Assembly: GCA_946541505.1 (NCBI GenBank)
Contig: CAMNJO010000007.1
Coordinates: forward strand, 13,266-77,265
Direction: 5' to 3'
DNA: 64,000 bases
Origin: Selenomonas_A ruminantium_I
Lineage (GTDB): Bacteria; Bacillota; Negativicutes; Selenomonadales; Selenomonadaceae
The notes under the pieces are model-generated. The model searched no databases and was not told the origin of the DNA. It was given only the letters and a program-made list of their open reading frames with translations. Position numbers and translations under genes: made by a program. The number at the start of each line of letters is the position of its first letter. The stretch's first letter is position 1. This document shows, piece after piece, positions 50,401-58,776 of this stretch.

Positions 50401-50593
50401 CGGTCAAAGGATTCTTGCGGAGGGCCGGATTAAGTCTGTTCAATGTATCACGCAAAATCTGTTTTGCAATATTCGTTTCCCTGTCCAGCTGAGGACGAAT
50501 ATCCTGCAGCCGCCGATAGCGATAGCCCAGACGCGTAAAATGCAGCAGTGCCGGTATTTTGACGCGCGAATCTTCGGAGAAAGCCCTGGCCAT
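47453..50593 (-). CDS. hsdR: Type I restriction endonuclease subunit R
   Basis: ATP-dependent translocase/nuclease, ~1046 residues. The N-terminal PD-(D/E)XK domain shows SFRPDITVFVNGLPLAFCEVK. The helicase core has Walker A HTQGSGKTELAFY and a DEVH box in YFIDEVHRDYRADG, then FGLTGTPL and the late LLTGFDAPRLKKLYLGR motif. A C-terminal helical domain contacts HsdM. The ATG at 50593 has AAGGA ten bases upstream. First gene of the hsd operon; a TATAAT lies ~30 bases before it, after a terminator. Confidence 0.96.
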   Translation of the reverse strand: MARAFSEDSRVKIPALLHFTRLGYRYRRLQDIRPQLDRETNIAKQILRDTLNRLNPALRKNPLTDEEFSAILSELSDSLAADDLGQAFWGKLQQGIVCRGEAIQLISFDLSKDNDYFVVTELSCLVDQSSEAGSFRPDITVFVNGLPLAFCEVKIPNNLKGMQAEYERMNKRTSNMRYRRFLNSTQLMVFSNNMEYDDTEAVPLSGAFYATNGLGHLFFSHFREEDNSVYEGVAPLSPADEDNILQDNHMTVLKGRADYALNCEPMTPTNRILTSLFTKERFLWLLHYGITYVEKVNDKGVMEISKHLMRYQQFFGAQAIARKVDALRVADEVVADNAFYMNEYVHHETELVADLPRQHAVRKGSRARGGVIWHTQGSGKTELAFYNVHILADYYAVHRIVAKFYFIVDRLDLMQQAADEFRARGLNVVEIGTRAEFTKNIQSTSEQTLSGGLVMNVVNIQKFGDDAVAKVPDYNVNIQRVYFIDEVHRDYRADGSFLARLVNSDRQAVMFGLTGTPLIGKVRTKDLFGDYIHKYYYNQSIADGYTLRLIREGIKTEYRLQLNAALDKLQDEVRKGLIHKQDLTCHANYVKPLVDYIEEDFTGSRLLLGDKTIGAMVVADSGRQAQAIYEELKVRGNFRAALVLSTLGETQEELKEKRDAFKRGEVDILVVYNMLLTGFDAPRLKKLYLGRVIREHSLLQCLTRVNRPYHQLRYGYVVDFADIRSEFDKTNQAYLAELQEELGDDFTQFTGIFKTPEEINAELRQIRDKLFSFDTDNLENFQRQISAIENKDEVNDLYRALSLYKELYNLAQLFGYEDLLKSLDRDKIRALSQLTGQRLQLIREKEALQNPEDIDSLVDLATQDIRFSFRKISESELELADSFASKRRQTIREFGSNQDRKDPEFLRLWEELRRILEGHDIQQMTLAEMQAQDEKLAILRQKMHDINAANDRLTARYGGDVRYMRLHKSLIRAGLLSSQAVTFDFLTDMKSYIDDSLLHKQTILSNGNFFEQMLWREIKQQLNGKLLLNASVVKAIGNEIKNEYIQ

Positions 50594-50640
50594 GCCTGTC
50601 ACATCCTTTGTGTGTTATTATCTCTTATTATAACATAAAA

Positions 50641-50669
50641 TGTCGTGCGAAACGGGATTTCGCACGACA
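50641..50669. terminator. Perfect 12-bp terminator between the decarboxylase gene and hsdR
   Basis: TGTCGTGCGAAA and TTTCGCACGACA around CGGGA; followed by TTTTA on the minus strand. Confidence 0.85.
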
Positions 50670-50705
50670 AGACAACGAGCCACTATTATATTCTAAACAT
50701 ATCTT

Positions 50706-51545
50706 TTATTTACCGGTCAGCTTGCCCTTGGTATCCTGCTCTGCGCTCCTGATGTCATCCCGCATATCCTTGGCAAGATTGAGTTCGTGGAAATTCTTAT
50801 CTTCATGCAGGAGCATGCTGAACTTATCCGTCTGGTCAAGATAAGCCATGCCCTTTTTGAAGGAAAGCTCCAAAACATGCCCGCCCTTTTTCTTATCGTC
50901 CGACAGGAAATGGAAGTGCCAGCCCACCGAATTCAGCTCGCCCATATAACTGGGGCAATACAAGCCTACGATGGTGCCTTTGATATTTTTCTCGGTAAAC
51001 TCCGTCTGTTTGTCTTTCAACGCCTCCACCAAGGTGGGATACGGCTTTTGACTTCCGTATTCACTGCGGAACAGAATGGAGGAAAATTCGGCAGGAATCT
51101 TCACCATGTAAAAGCTGTTGACGCCATGCTCTTTAACCGCCTCGTTCAATGCTTTTTCCAAAGCCGCTTTATCCTTCACATTCTGCAGGTCAACAGCAAT
51201 ATCCCGGTCAAAAAACGTCACGTTGGAAAAGGGGATAACCGTTTTATCCGGGCAAAGAATCACACGCCCGTCACCCAAGGCCTGATAAATCTTGCCATCC
51301 AGCATAATCATCTCACCGTTCAGGCCTTCAAAGGTTCCGATACCCGTATCCCCCATGGTGCGAAGCTCTCCGGCTGTAATCGTGCCGCCGAAATAGCCTT
51401 GCGCCAAAGATTGCAGGAGTGCCACCTGCGTAACGGTTTCACGCTCCGCCGGTGCGGCCTCGGCCTGTGCGCTGATTCCTGCCCCCAGCGTCATAGCTCC
51501 TGCCAGAAAAACGGTCATTATTTTCTTTTGCCTGTTTGCATTCAT
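50706..51545 (-). CDS. Acetolactate decarboxylase with signal peptide
   Basis: Converts alpha-acetolactate to acetoin. The 279-residue product has a Sec signal peptide (TVFLAGAMTLGAGISAQA, cleavage before EAAP). The AlsD/BudA fold follows: GTFEGLNGEMIMLDGKIYQ, then GTIVGLYCPSYMGELNSVGW and the metal-binding WHFHFL and GGHVLEL histidines. Most homologues are cytosolic; an exported form is known in Brevibacillus. The ATG at 51545 has AAAGGA eight bases upstream. No acetolactate synthase is adjacent. It lies downstream of the hydantoinase gene on the same strand. Confidence 0.9.
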   Translation of the reverse strand: MNANRQKKIMTVFLAGAMTLGAGISAQAEAAPAERETVTQVALLQSLAQGYFGGTITAGELRTMGDTGIGTFEGLNGEMIMLDGKIYQALGDGRVILCPDKTVIPFSNVTFFDRDIAVDLQNVKDKAALEKALNEAVKEHGVNSFYMVKIPAEFSSILFRSEYGSQKPYPTLVEALKDKQTEFTEKNIKGTIVGLYCPSYMGELNSVGWHFHFLSDDKKKGGHVLELSFKKGMAYLDQTDKFSMLLHEDKNFHELNLAKDMRDDIRSAEQDTKGKLTGK

Positions 51546-51601
51546 TTCGGTCATCCTTTCTAATGCAGAGATAAAATATCTTTATTTTACGCGGTAAAGC
51601 A

Positions 51602-53743
51602 TTATCTTGCCGCCAATAAAATAACGGAAGTATCCGGCGAAAGAACCTCCAGTTCGGCTTCGAGCACCGAAAGCATTTGCTCCCGCGCGGTCAATCCCGA
51701 TAAGTCCAGCTGCTTCTCGCCGTAATAGGCAAACAGCAACGGCAGTTCCTCGCCCACGGTGCCATAAGTGGCGGTTTCCTCAAACAGCGTTTCTAAATCC
51801 GTTTTCAATTTGACCTTGTTGGTGACGATTACCCCCACGCCTTCCCGTTGCAAGCTGACTACGCCGTTACGGTCAATAACTCTTACCATGTGTTTCTCGC
51901 TGGGGAACAGCCCCAGAAACTTTTTGCGAATGCGCCCATCAAAAACATGCCATTTACCTGCGGCAGCAACTTCGGTTACATCTTCGTCCGCTAATTTGAG
52001 TGAATTTAGCGCGACCTGACGGATTTCTGTAGCAGATAACTCCTTTGCCGCTACATCACCCATTTTCAGTTCGGTGGCACCTGTAGCCGTAGCTCGTAAA
52101 ATATTGGTTTTCTTGTCGTATTCAATGGCAATTTCCACCGTGGCTTCTGCCGCCCCGGATTTCATGATCTGTTCCAACGCTTCGTGACGAATAGCCTTCA
52201 TATCGCCTTCGGTTGGATTCGTGACCGTGCGTTCCACCACTTCGCGCACCATCGCCATAGCCACGCCAATAGTAGAAATGATGGGGGCATTTTTCACAAT
52301 CTTCCATTGGACATTCATTTTTTTGCCCAGATAAGGGACAACAACGCCGCCGCTGCCACCGCCGCCCGCCAGACACAATAATTCCGGCGAAAGATGGTAT
52401 TCGGTAATCAGACGCTCTACAATCTCGCCGATTTTCTCGGCAGCCTTGTCCATAGCGGCCCTTGCAGCTTCCTCAGCAGAGATGCCCAAAGCATCCCCCA
52501 AAGTCTGCCAGGCCGCCCGTACATTATCTTTTTCGTTGCTGTATGCGTAATCTCCTTCCGGAACACTGCCCAAAAGATTGGCGGCTCCGGCAAGCGTCAG
52601 CGAAACCTTGCGCCCGTCTGCACCGGTGACAATGGCAAAGGAACGCTCATCATCGGATAGCGGTGCCACCAGTTCCAAGCGTGGTGATTCCAATTTCGGC
52701 GAAAAAATCTCATAGGGCAGACCCGCAATATGCGCACTGCGTGGGCCTACATCCGTTATCTTTCCGTCCTCCACGCGAATCATGCTGCCGCCGGCTACGC
52801 CCAATGTCCGTACATCAAGAGATGAAAGATACGTTTTGTGGCCGCCGATTTCGCCGTAGCGCACCATGACGCGCCCATCTTTCACTACGGAAATATCCGT
52901 GGACGTTCCTCCGGCCTCCAGAAAAATTCCGTCCGAGAGTTTTTCGTACATCAGGACACCGGCTACACCGGCAGCCAGCCCCGACAGCATGGTTAAAATC
53001 GGACGCCGCCGCACTTCGTCAATGGTCATGACACCACCATCACAGCGCATGATCATGAGGGATGCCGGAATCCCTGAACGCTTGACGCAGGATTCTGTCA
53101 TATCCGCCGTTTCCATCATGCGCGGAATCAGGCTGCCGTTTACCACGGCTGTTCTGGTCCGGACTTTCAGCCCGTAGAGCTTGGAAACCTCATGGCCGCC
53201 CGTAGCGTACAGCCCCATGTTCCGCGCCATATTTGCCACAAAGCTTTCATTGGCGGGATCATCCACGCCATAAGCCTCCGTGGCTACAATGACCTCTGCA
53301 CCGGCATTTTTCAACGCTTGTATCTTGTCGGCGATTTCCTGTTCGGCAGCTTTAGCATCTGCCGTTTCCACAAAGGCATAGACGGTTTTCAGTTCCTTGC
53401 CCAAGGCCAGCGGAATATTGCCGATATTGCTGACGGTCTTTGCCCGTCCGGCTTCCAGACCACTGCCCATGGCCAAAATCCCGGTACAAGCCACATCGCC
53501 TTCCAATAAGGCATTCGTCGCCTGCGTGGTTCCATGAGCAATAAAGACCACTTCCTCGGGAGCTATCCCATTCTTTCGCAGAAGATTTTGCAGGACCTGG
53601 ACAATACCTTCGGCCACCCCCTCTTTGGCATCATGGGTAGTGGGGATTTTTTCCTGAGCAATGATTTCGTAAGTGGCACTGTCAATAGCTACAGCATCGG
53701 TGAATGTGCCGCCTACATCAATGCCAATTCGTACTTGTCTCAT
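51602..53743 (-). CDS. Hydantoinase/oxoprolinase-family ATPase (HyuA-like)
   Basis: 713 residues. The N-terminal Hydant_A_N domain starts IGIDVGGTFTDAVAID, with FIAHGTTQATNALLEG. The hydantoinase A core has LEAGGTSTDISVVKDGRV and LLCLAGGGGSGGVVVPYLGKK; the phosphate-binding motifs of the ASKHA fold are visible. It would open a hydantoin- or oxoproline-like ring with ATP. There is no HyuB gene next door, so the substrate is uncertain. It follows the permease by 9 bp, suggesting uptake of its substrate. Confidence 0.9.
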   Translation of the reverse strand: MRQVRIGIDVGGTFTDAVAIDSATYEIIAQEKIPTTHDAKEGVAEGIVQVLQNLLRKNGIAPEEVVFIAHGTTQATNALLEGDVACTGILAMGSGLEAGRAKTVSNIGNIPLALGKELKTVYAFVETADAKAAEQEIADKIQALKNAGAEVIVATEAYGVDDPANESFVANMARNMGLYATGGHEVSKLYGLKVRTRTAVVNGSLIPRMMETADMTESCVKRSGIPASLMIMRCDGGVMTIDEVRRRPILTMLSGLAAGVAGVLMYEKLSDGIFLEAGGTSTDISVVKDGRVMVRYGEIGGHKTYLSSLDVRTLGVAGGSMIRVEDGKITDVGPRSAHIAGLPYEIFSPKLESPRLELVAPLSDDERSFAIVTGADGRKVSLTLAGAANLLGSVPEGDYAYSNEKDNVRAAWQTLGDALGISAEEAARAAMDKAAEKIGEIVERLITEYHLSPELLCLAGGGGSGGVVVPYLGKKMNVQWKIVKNAPIISTIGVAMAMVREVVERTVTNPTEGDMKAIRHEALEQIMKSGAAEATVEIAIEYDKKTNILRATATGATELKMGDVAAKELSATEIRQVALNSLKLADEDVTEVAAAGKWHVFDGRIRKKFLGLFPSEKHMVRVIDRNGVVSLQREGVGVIVTNKVKLKTDLETLFEETATYGTVGEELPLLFAYYGEKQLDLSGLTAREQMLSVLEAELEVLSPDTSVILLAAR

Positions 53744-53752
53744 AGTCCCACC

Positions 53753-55135
53753 TCACTGCAAGATTGCCACAAAAATCATCATCATGACACAAGCCGCCCA
53801 TGCATAAGGCAGAATTTTTTTCATCACGGCGGTGGCATCGATTCCGGCAAAACCGGCCAGCCATGTATTATGCGAGTTGGTGGGGTCGGCAATGGTTTGC
53901 AGATAACCTACCCCAGAGAACATACCGTACAAAGAAGATGCGGGCAGAAAATTCAGATTTGTCAGGATGGTTGCAATCCCCGTCCCCATACCGTACATAT
54001 TGAAGGGACCACGGTAAAGCGCAGCCGGTGCAAAAAGTGTAAAGAATAGCAGCACGCCATAGAATGATGAGGGCATAATCGCAATCATCAGCGGATTTAA
54101 GATTTCTACGGCTGCCTGTTGCGTGGCTGCCGTCACCAGCATGCCAATTCCCATAAACAGGAACAAAACCCCGGCAACATCCTTGATGCCATCCACCAGA
54201 GAACCGGTGAACAAGTTAATCGCCTGTGAAGGGCGGACAAGCAATGCCGCATAAGCCGAGGCAAAGAAAAATCCCAACACTGCCGCCGCCACGGGGTCCA
54301 CCTTTCCCTCGGCGGGATTTCCCAGCCCCACAGTAAAGTTAATCAGGGCAATAACCGCCAAAGGCAAAATCGGCGTAACCAATGCGGCGTTGGGGAGAGT
54401 CTGTTTTTTCCTGACCAGCGTTCCCGGCTTCTGATTGCATAATTTCCCCAAAGTTTTCACCAGACTGACCGGAACCGAAACAAGACCGCTAATAAATCCG
54501 CGCAGCAAGGCAAAAGCCGAATCGCCGGCATTATTCCCCCGCGGGATATTGATAACGATATAGGCCGTTGTCACCGTCAGCGAAACAATGGCACCGGGAA
54601 TAAAGTATTTCAGCACGGCATCAGCACCAAAAATACCGATACCCGCAGCAGCCGCTGCAAAATTCAGAGAGCTGCCTGTCATCATGCCCAGAAGAATCAG
54701 AATGACGGCATCCATGGGCTCAACTCCGGCGCTGGTCATAATGGGAATGGCAATGGAACCAATCATGATGATTGCACCCAGACCGCTCATGCCCAAAAAG
54801 ACAAAGGCCGTAGCTGCCGTCATCAAAGCCGCTAAAGCGATGGGCTTGTCCCCTGAAAGCTCGGCGGCTTTTTTGATAATCGCATCGGAAATACTCGTCT
54901 TCTGAATCACCTTGGCAAACATAGAACCAAAGACCACCAGCACAATGGGCGCACTCAGACGAAATGAGCCCTTCACGACAATATTGCCCAGCCAGTCAAA
55001 AAAGGGTACGCCGCAAATAAAGGCAATCCACGCCGCCATTAAAGGAAGCGCCAATAAAGTAGGCAAAAGACGCTTCACCATCAATATGGCAAACAGCGCA
55101 AAGCCCGCTAATAATAAAATCCCCGAAAGAGTCAT
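53753..55135 (-). CDS. Polytopic permease of the ion-transporter superfamily
   Basis: 460 residues with about 11-12 hydrophobic segments. AAATAFVFLGMSGLGAIIMI and a second-half FAPAALYRGPFNMYGMGTGI segment resemble the paired re-entrant loops of CitMHS/GntP-like symporters. Likely imports an organic acid or cyclic amide used by the adjacent hydantoinase (9 bp downstream). Substrate unproven. GGGGGG precedes the ATG. Confidence 0.8.
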   Translation of the reverse strand: MTLSGILLLAGFALFAILMVKRLLPTLLALPLMAAWIAFICGVPFFDWLGNIVVKGSFRLSAPIVLVVFGSMFAKVIQKTSISDAIIKKAAELSGDKPIALAALMTAATAFVFLGMSGLGAIIMIGSIAIPIMTSAGVEPMDAVILILLGMMTGSSLNFAAAAAGIGIFGADAVLKYFIPGAIVSLTVTTAYIVINIPRGNNAGDSAFALLRGFISGLVSVPVSLVKTLGKLCNQKPGTLVRKKQTLPNAALVTPILPLAVIALINFTVGLGNPAEGKVDPVAAAVLGFFFASAYAALLVRPSQAINLFTGSLVDGIKDVAGVLFLFMGIGMLVTAATQQAAVEILNPLMIAIMPSSFYGVLLFFTLFAPAALYRGPFNMYGMGTGIATILTNLNFLPASSLYGMFSGVGYLQTIADPTNSHNTWLAGFAGIDATAVMKKILPYAWAACVMMMIFVAILQ

Positions 55136-55181
55136 ATCGTTCCCCCCTTACCCATTGACAGATTTATTTCTACACAGTTCC

Positions 55182-58100
55182 TTACCAAACACGGCGGAAC
55201 ATCATGCTGGCGCTTAAATCCTTGTCATGCGCCCCCTTTTGCCACTGGACATCACCGGCAATCTGCCAGCCTTTGGCAAATTCCGTTTCGCCGGAAAGCC
55301 CTACCACGGCATGGGTCTTGTCCTGATTGTTCCTCAGCGTATAGCTATGGTTATTGTCACCTTCGTAGTTAAATTGCAGCTCCGGGTCAGCACCGCTAAA
55401 CGCGTGTTTTACCCCTAAACGCATAGCATAGCTGCCGCGCCCCAAATAACGCTTCAGCTCTACGCCCATCCCCAGAGCAAAGTACGTATTGTTTTGCGCG
55501 GAAAACTGCTGATTGTAAAGACCCGCGCCCTGTTCCTGGCAGCCATTCTGATGCATATACGAAAGCTGCATATTGGCATAGGGGCTGACGTGCCATACTT
55601 TGCCGTCTTCGGCATGCAGGTCGTATTTGTATTCCCCGCCGATTTCCACCAGATAGCTGCGGTAATCAGCCGTCGGCGAAAGCCCCAAAGCCGCTATGCC
55701 GCGCCGCATTTTGTTCCGCTGCCAGCCGTAATCCGCATACCAATAAGCATCCCTTGCCCCTTTGCGATAGCCGCCGTAGATGCCCACACGCGTGTCGTAG
55801 ATATTGGCAGACGAATTGTCCGCGCCCAAGCTCATCGCATTGTAGGCCACGAACAGCCCGCCGCGCGTATGTTTGCCAAAGGACTTATCGTAGCCGCCGG
55901 AAATCGCACTGCCGTGGTAATTGGCACCGCCCCGGAGGTCGCCCCAGTTTTTGGTGAATTTTACCCAGGCCCCGTTCTCTTCCTCCACAGGCAGATTTAC
56001 CGGCACCTCTACGCCATAGTCCTGGCCATCATCAGCAAGATTATTGCCGCCGATATGCACATTGACCGGCTGCAGGGAAAAGGCTGTATTCAGACGGTCA
56101 GAAATGACATGTGCAGCCAATGTATTCGTCTGCACGAGATTCATCGCTTCGCCTGCCCTTGACGCACCGATATCCGTCAGGGCAGATTTTGCGCTGTCCG
56201 GTTCTAATTGATAGAGCGTGCGCATTTCCTCGCGCCGGGCATCAGGTAAATTTTGATACATGCTGTTCATCGCCGCCATGGTTTCCCGCTGTGCAGAGGT
56301 AGACTCACCTAAATTATCCGCCGTCACGGTGCTGACACGAAGCACACCGCCTGCTGTTTCAGTATACTGGCTGCTCATGCCGGAAACAATCGCAGGATTA
56401 TCCTTGTTGTTCGCTATTACACCGATTATGGTTCCGGCCTTGACCACTTCGTAGTCCTTGTCCGGCATGGTGTCATTGACCAATACCATGGCATTGTCAA
56501 GATTGGCTGTATGGTTGACAATAAACTGGGTATTGCCACTATCATTGACATTGGAAACCAATGTTCCACCCTGACTGTCCAGATTATTGACGGTCAAATT
56601 GCCCTCACCCAAAAATCCTGCCACAGCCACAGACCGGTTGTTAAGCGTACCGCCTATCTCACCACTGCCCATAAGCGTTCCCGTATTCGTAACCGTGGCA
56701 TCGCCGGCTATTTTCCCGTTTATGGCCAAAATGCCCTCATTAACCGTAGTCATGCCCGTATGGGTATTATTACCGGTGAGCAGTAATGAGCCCGCGCCGG
56801 TTTTTATAACCTGCCCTTCACCGGTAATCGTACCGCCGTAGATATTTACTACGTCTTCGTCCAAATCCACCGTCATATTGGCAAGGGTTTTACGGCTGGG
56901 ATGGGCGGCATCCGTGCCGTAGGCTTCACTGGCACTGCCCAGGTTGATCACCGAGGAATGGTCACTGTCCGTGTCGTCCAGATCAGCCACGGTAAAATTC
57001 TCACCGTGGGCTTCGTCTGTCTTCTTGCCGCGGGCCACCAAAAATACATCTATATTTTCCAAATCGGCATACGCATCGTCAGTTACGTCTAAGCCTCTGC
57101 CATGCTCTTCGGAACTTTCCGTCAGCAAAGATGCAGCTGCACTTCTTTTGCCTTCCCAATCAATCTTTGCCTTACTCATCCATGCTTTTTCATCATAATC
57201 GTAGACATAACTTACGCCACGGCCTTCATAGCCGGTATAGTCAGCAAAAAATTCTCCGGCCTGCAGAGCAACCGACGCGGCCGTGCCATCCGTGCTGGTA
57301 GTCGTCACTTCCACCACGTAATTCTTGCCCTTGGGCAGCAGGACATATTTCTGCAAGTCCACGGTGCGGTAACCGGCATAAGCAGGCGTACCGTCAACGC
57401 CAAAGGTTCCTGACTGGGTGTAGAGAACACTGCCCTCCCCCGGCGTGCTGCCCTCTCTTACGGTGATGTCATACTTCATATTGCTGGTGGAGGCGTAAAA
57501 CATCACGCCTTTGAGAAAGTGATTCTGACTGGCTTGAAAGGATGATGCTATGGGCTGGGAAGTAAACGTCTTTCCTGTATCGGTGATTTGACCCAAAGTA
57601 AAAGAAGGCGCGGGCGCATTGTTGGCATTTATGGTATAACGGGCAGAATCAAGTTCAGCCTCATGAAAATAGAACCACCCCATCGAGGAATCCCGATAGG
57701 AAATATAGCCGTACCCTTCATTGCCAAGATTTGTCCCCCAACTGTTGCGGATGATAAAACCACCCTGCAAAGCGTTGCCATTCTCATCCTTGCTCTGAAA
57801 TTGGTAATCATCATCCCAGCCCACCAGTGTCTGGGCATGATTGAACTGGCCAGAGCCATACCACTCTCCATGATCAATGAATCTCTTTGCCCCACTGGCA
57901 TTATTCGCCATCATGATAACACCCTTGTCCTGAATGAAGTTCTTTACCTGCCGCAAGGCATCTGCCGATAATCTCCCCTCATAGGTGGGGAGGATGGTGT
58001 AACTGTCATGGATGGAACCAACCGCAGGGATGGTAGCGGCAATGGCACCTTTCTGATTTCCATAACTACTCCACAGTTCGGCTTTACGAGTTTGCGTATA

Positions 58101-58721
58101 GTTTGCTATTGCCTCCTTATATTTTTCTCTATCCGTCCACCCCTGCCTCACTATTTCCGCCTCTGTATCCGCATTAGCTATGCGGTTTATATATCTCCCA
58201 GCCTCATCAACGGGGCCATAAGGCGAGGAATCTTCGCTGACAACACCTTTGTTTAGTATAGTCGCCGTTGCAAACCACGGTTTCCCCCCGTTATCTAAGC
58301 CAGAACCACTTCCAGGCAGCACCACAAAGCGCGGCACCGTATCCGTGTCCTTTTCACTGGTCGCAGGATAAAAAGTCATCCAAGCAAGATACCGCTCGGA
58401 AAAATCAGGCATAGCCACGGTCACATTTTCCCCAGCGACCTTGGCAGCTTTCAGCTGAGTCATCCAGCTTGATTCATAAGAGCCCAAGGAAGCAAATGCC
58501 CAGCAGGTGCCAACAACGCCTTGGTTTTTCACCGATGGCACAATGCTGAGGCTGTCCTTTTCCGAATTTCTGTCCGTGGGATTCGTCAGCCGCCAGTCAA
58601 AGAAGCTGGGCAAATCTGCCGCATAAGCAGGTGCATTTATCCCAAAACATACCGATGTAAGCAGCGCAGCGGCAATATAATGTGCCAGTTTCCCCTCTGG
58701 CTTAAAATTTTTCCTTTTCAT
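55182..58721 (-). CDS. Autotransporter with papain-like (C1) protease passenger
   Basis: 1179 residues. A signal peptide ends at NAPAYAAD. Peptidase C1 domain ~35-340: oxyanion Gln and catalytic Cys in NQGVVGTCWAFAS (Cys73), His295 in NHAQTLVGWDDD, Asn326 in IIRNSWGTNLG. Middle ~590-760 has beta-helix repeats of the autotransporter-associated type (GAGSLLLTGNNTHTGMTTVN). A C-terminal beta-barrel (~910-1179, WVKFTKNWGDLRGG) ends in FRRVW with a terminal aromatic residue. A type Va secreted or surface protease. GGGAG lies eight bases before the ATG at 58721. Confidence 0.93.
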   Translation of the reverse strand: MKRKNFKPEGKLAHYIAAALLTSVCFGINAPAYAADLPSFFDWRLTNPTDRNSEKDSLSIVPSVKNQGVVGTCWAFASLGSYESSWMTQLKAAKVAGENVTVAMPDFSERYLAWMTFYPATSEKDTDTVPRFVVLPGSGSGLDNGGKPWFATATILNKGVVSEDSSPYGPVDEAGRYINRIANADTEAEIVRQGWTDREKYKEAIANYTQTRKAELWSSYGNQKGAIAATIPAVGSIHDSYTILPTYEGRLSADALRQVKNFIQDKGVIMMANNASGAKRFIDHGEWYGSGQFNHAQTLVGWDDDYQFQSKDENGNALQGGFIIRNSWGTNLGNEGYGYISYRDSSMGWFYFHEAELDSARYTINANNAPAPSFTLGQITDTGKTFTSQPIASSFQASQNHFLKGVMFYASTSNMKYDITVREGSTPGEGSVLYTQSGTFGVDGTPAYAGYRTVDLQKYVLLPKGKNYVVEVTTTSTDGTAASVALQAGEFFADYTGYEGRGVSYVYDYDEKAWMSKAKIDWEGKRSAAASLLTESSEEHGRGLDVTDDAYADLENIDVFLVARGKKTDEAHGENFTVADLDDTDSDHSSVINLGSASEAYGTDAAHPSRKTLANMTVDLDEDVVNIYGGTITGEGQVIKTGAGSLLLTGNNTHTGMTTVNEGILAINGKIAGDATVTNTGTLMGSGEIGGTLNNRSVAVAGFLGEGNLTVNNLDSQGGTLVSNVNDSGNTQFIVNHTANLDNAMVLVNDTMPDKDYEVVKAGTIIGVIANNKDNPAIVSGMSSQYTETAGGVLRVSTVTADNLGESTSAQRETMAAMNSMYQNLPDARREEMRTLYQLEPDSAKSALTDIGASRAGEAMNLVQTNTLAAHVISDRLNTAFSLQPVNVHIGGNNLADDGQDYGVEVPVNLPVEEENGAWVKFTKNWGDLRGGANYHGSAISGGYDKSFGKHTRGGLFVAYNAMSLGADNSSANIYDTRVGIYGGYRKGARDAYWYADYGWQRNKMRRGIAALGLSPTADYRSYLVEIGGEYKYDLHAEDGKVWHVSPYANMQLSYMHQNGCQEQGAGLYNQQFSAQNNTYFALGMGVELKRYLGRGSYAMRLGVKHAFSGADPELQFNYEGDNNHSYTLRNNQDKTHAVVGLSGETEFAKGWQIAGDVQWQKGAHDKDLSASMMFRRVW

Positions 58722-58776
58722 CTTCCTTACTCCCTTAAATAAAAACCAATCCATAGTTGTCATTACGATGATTCAG

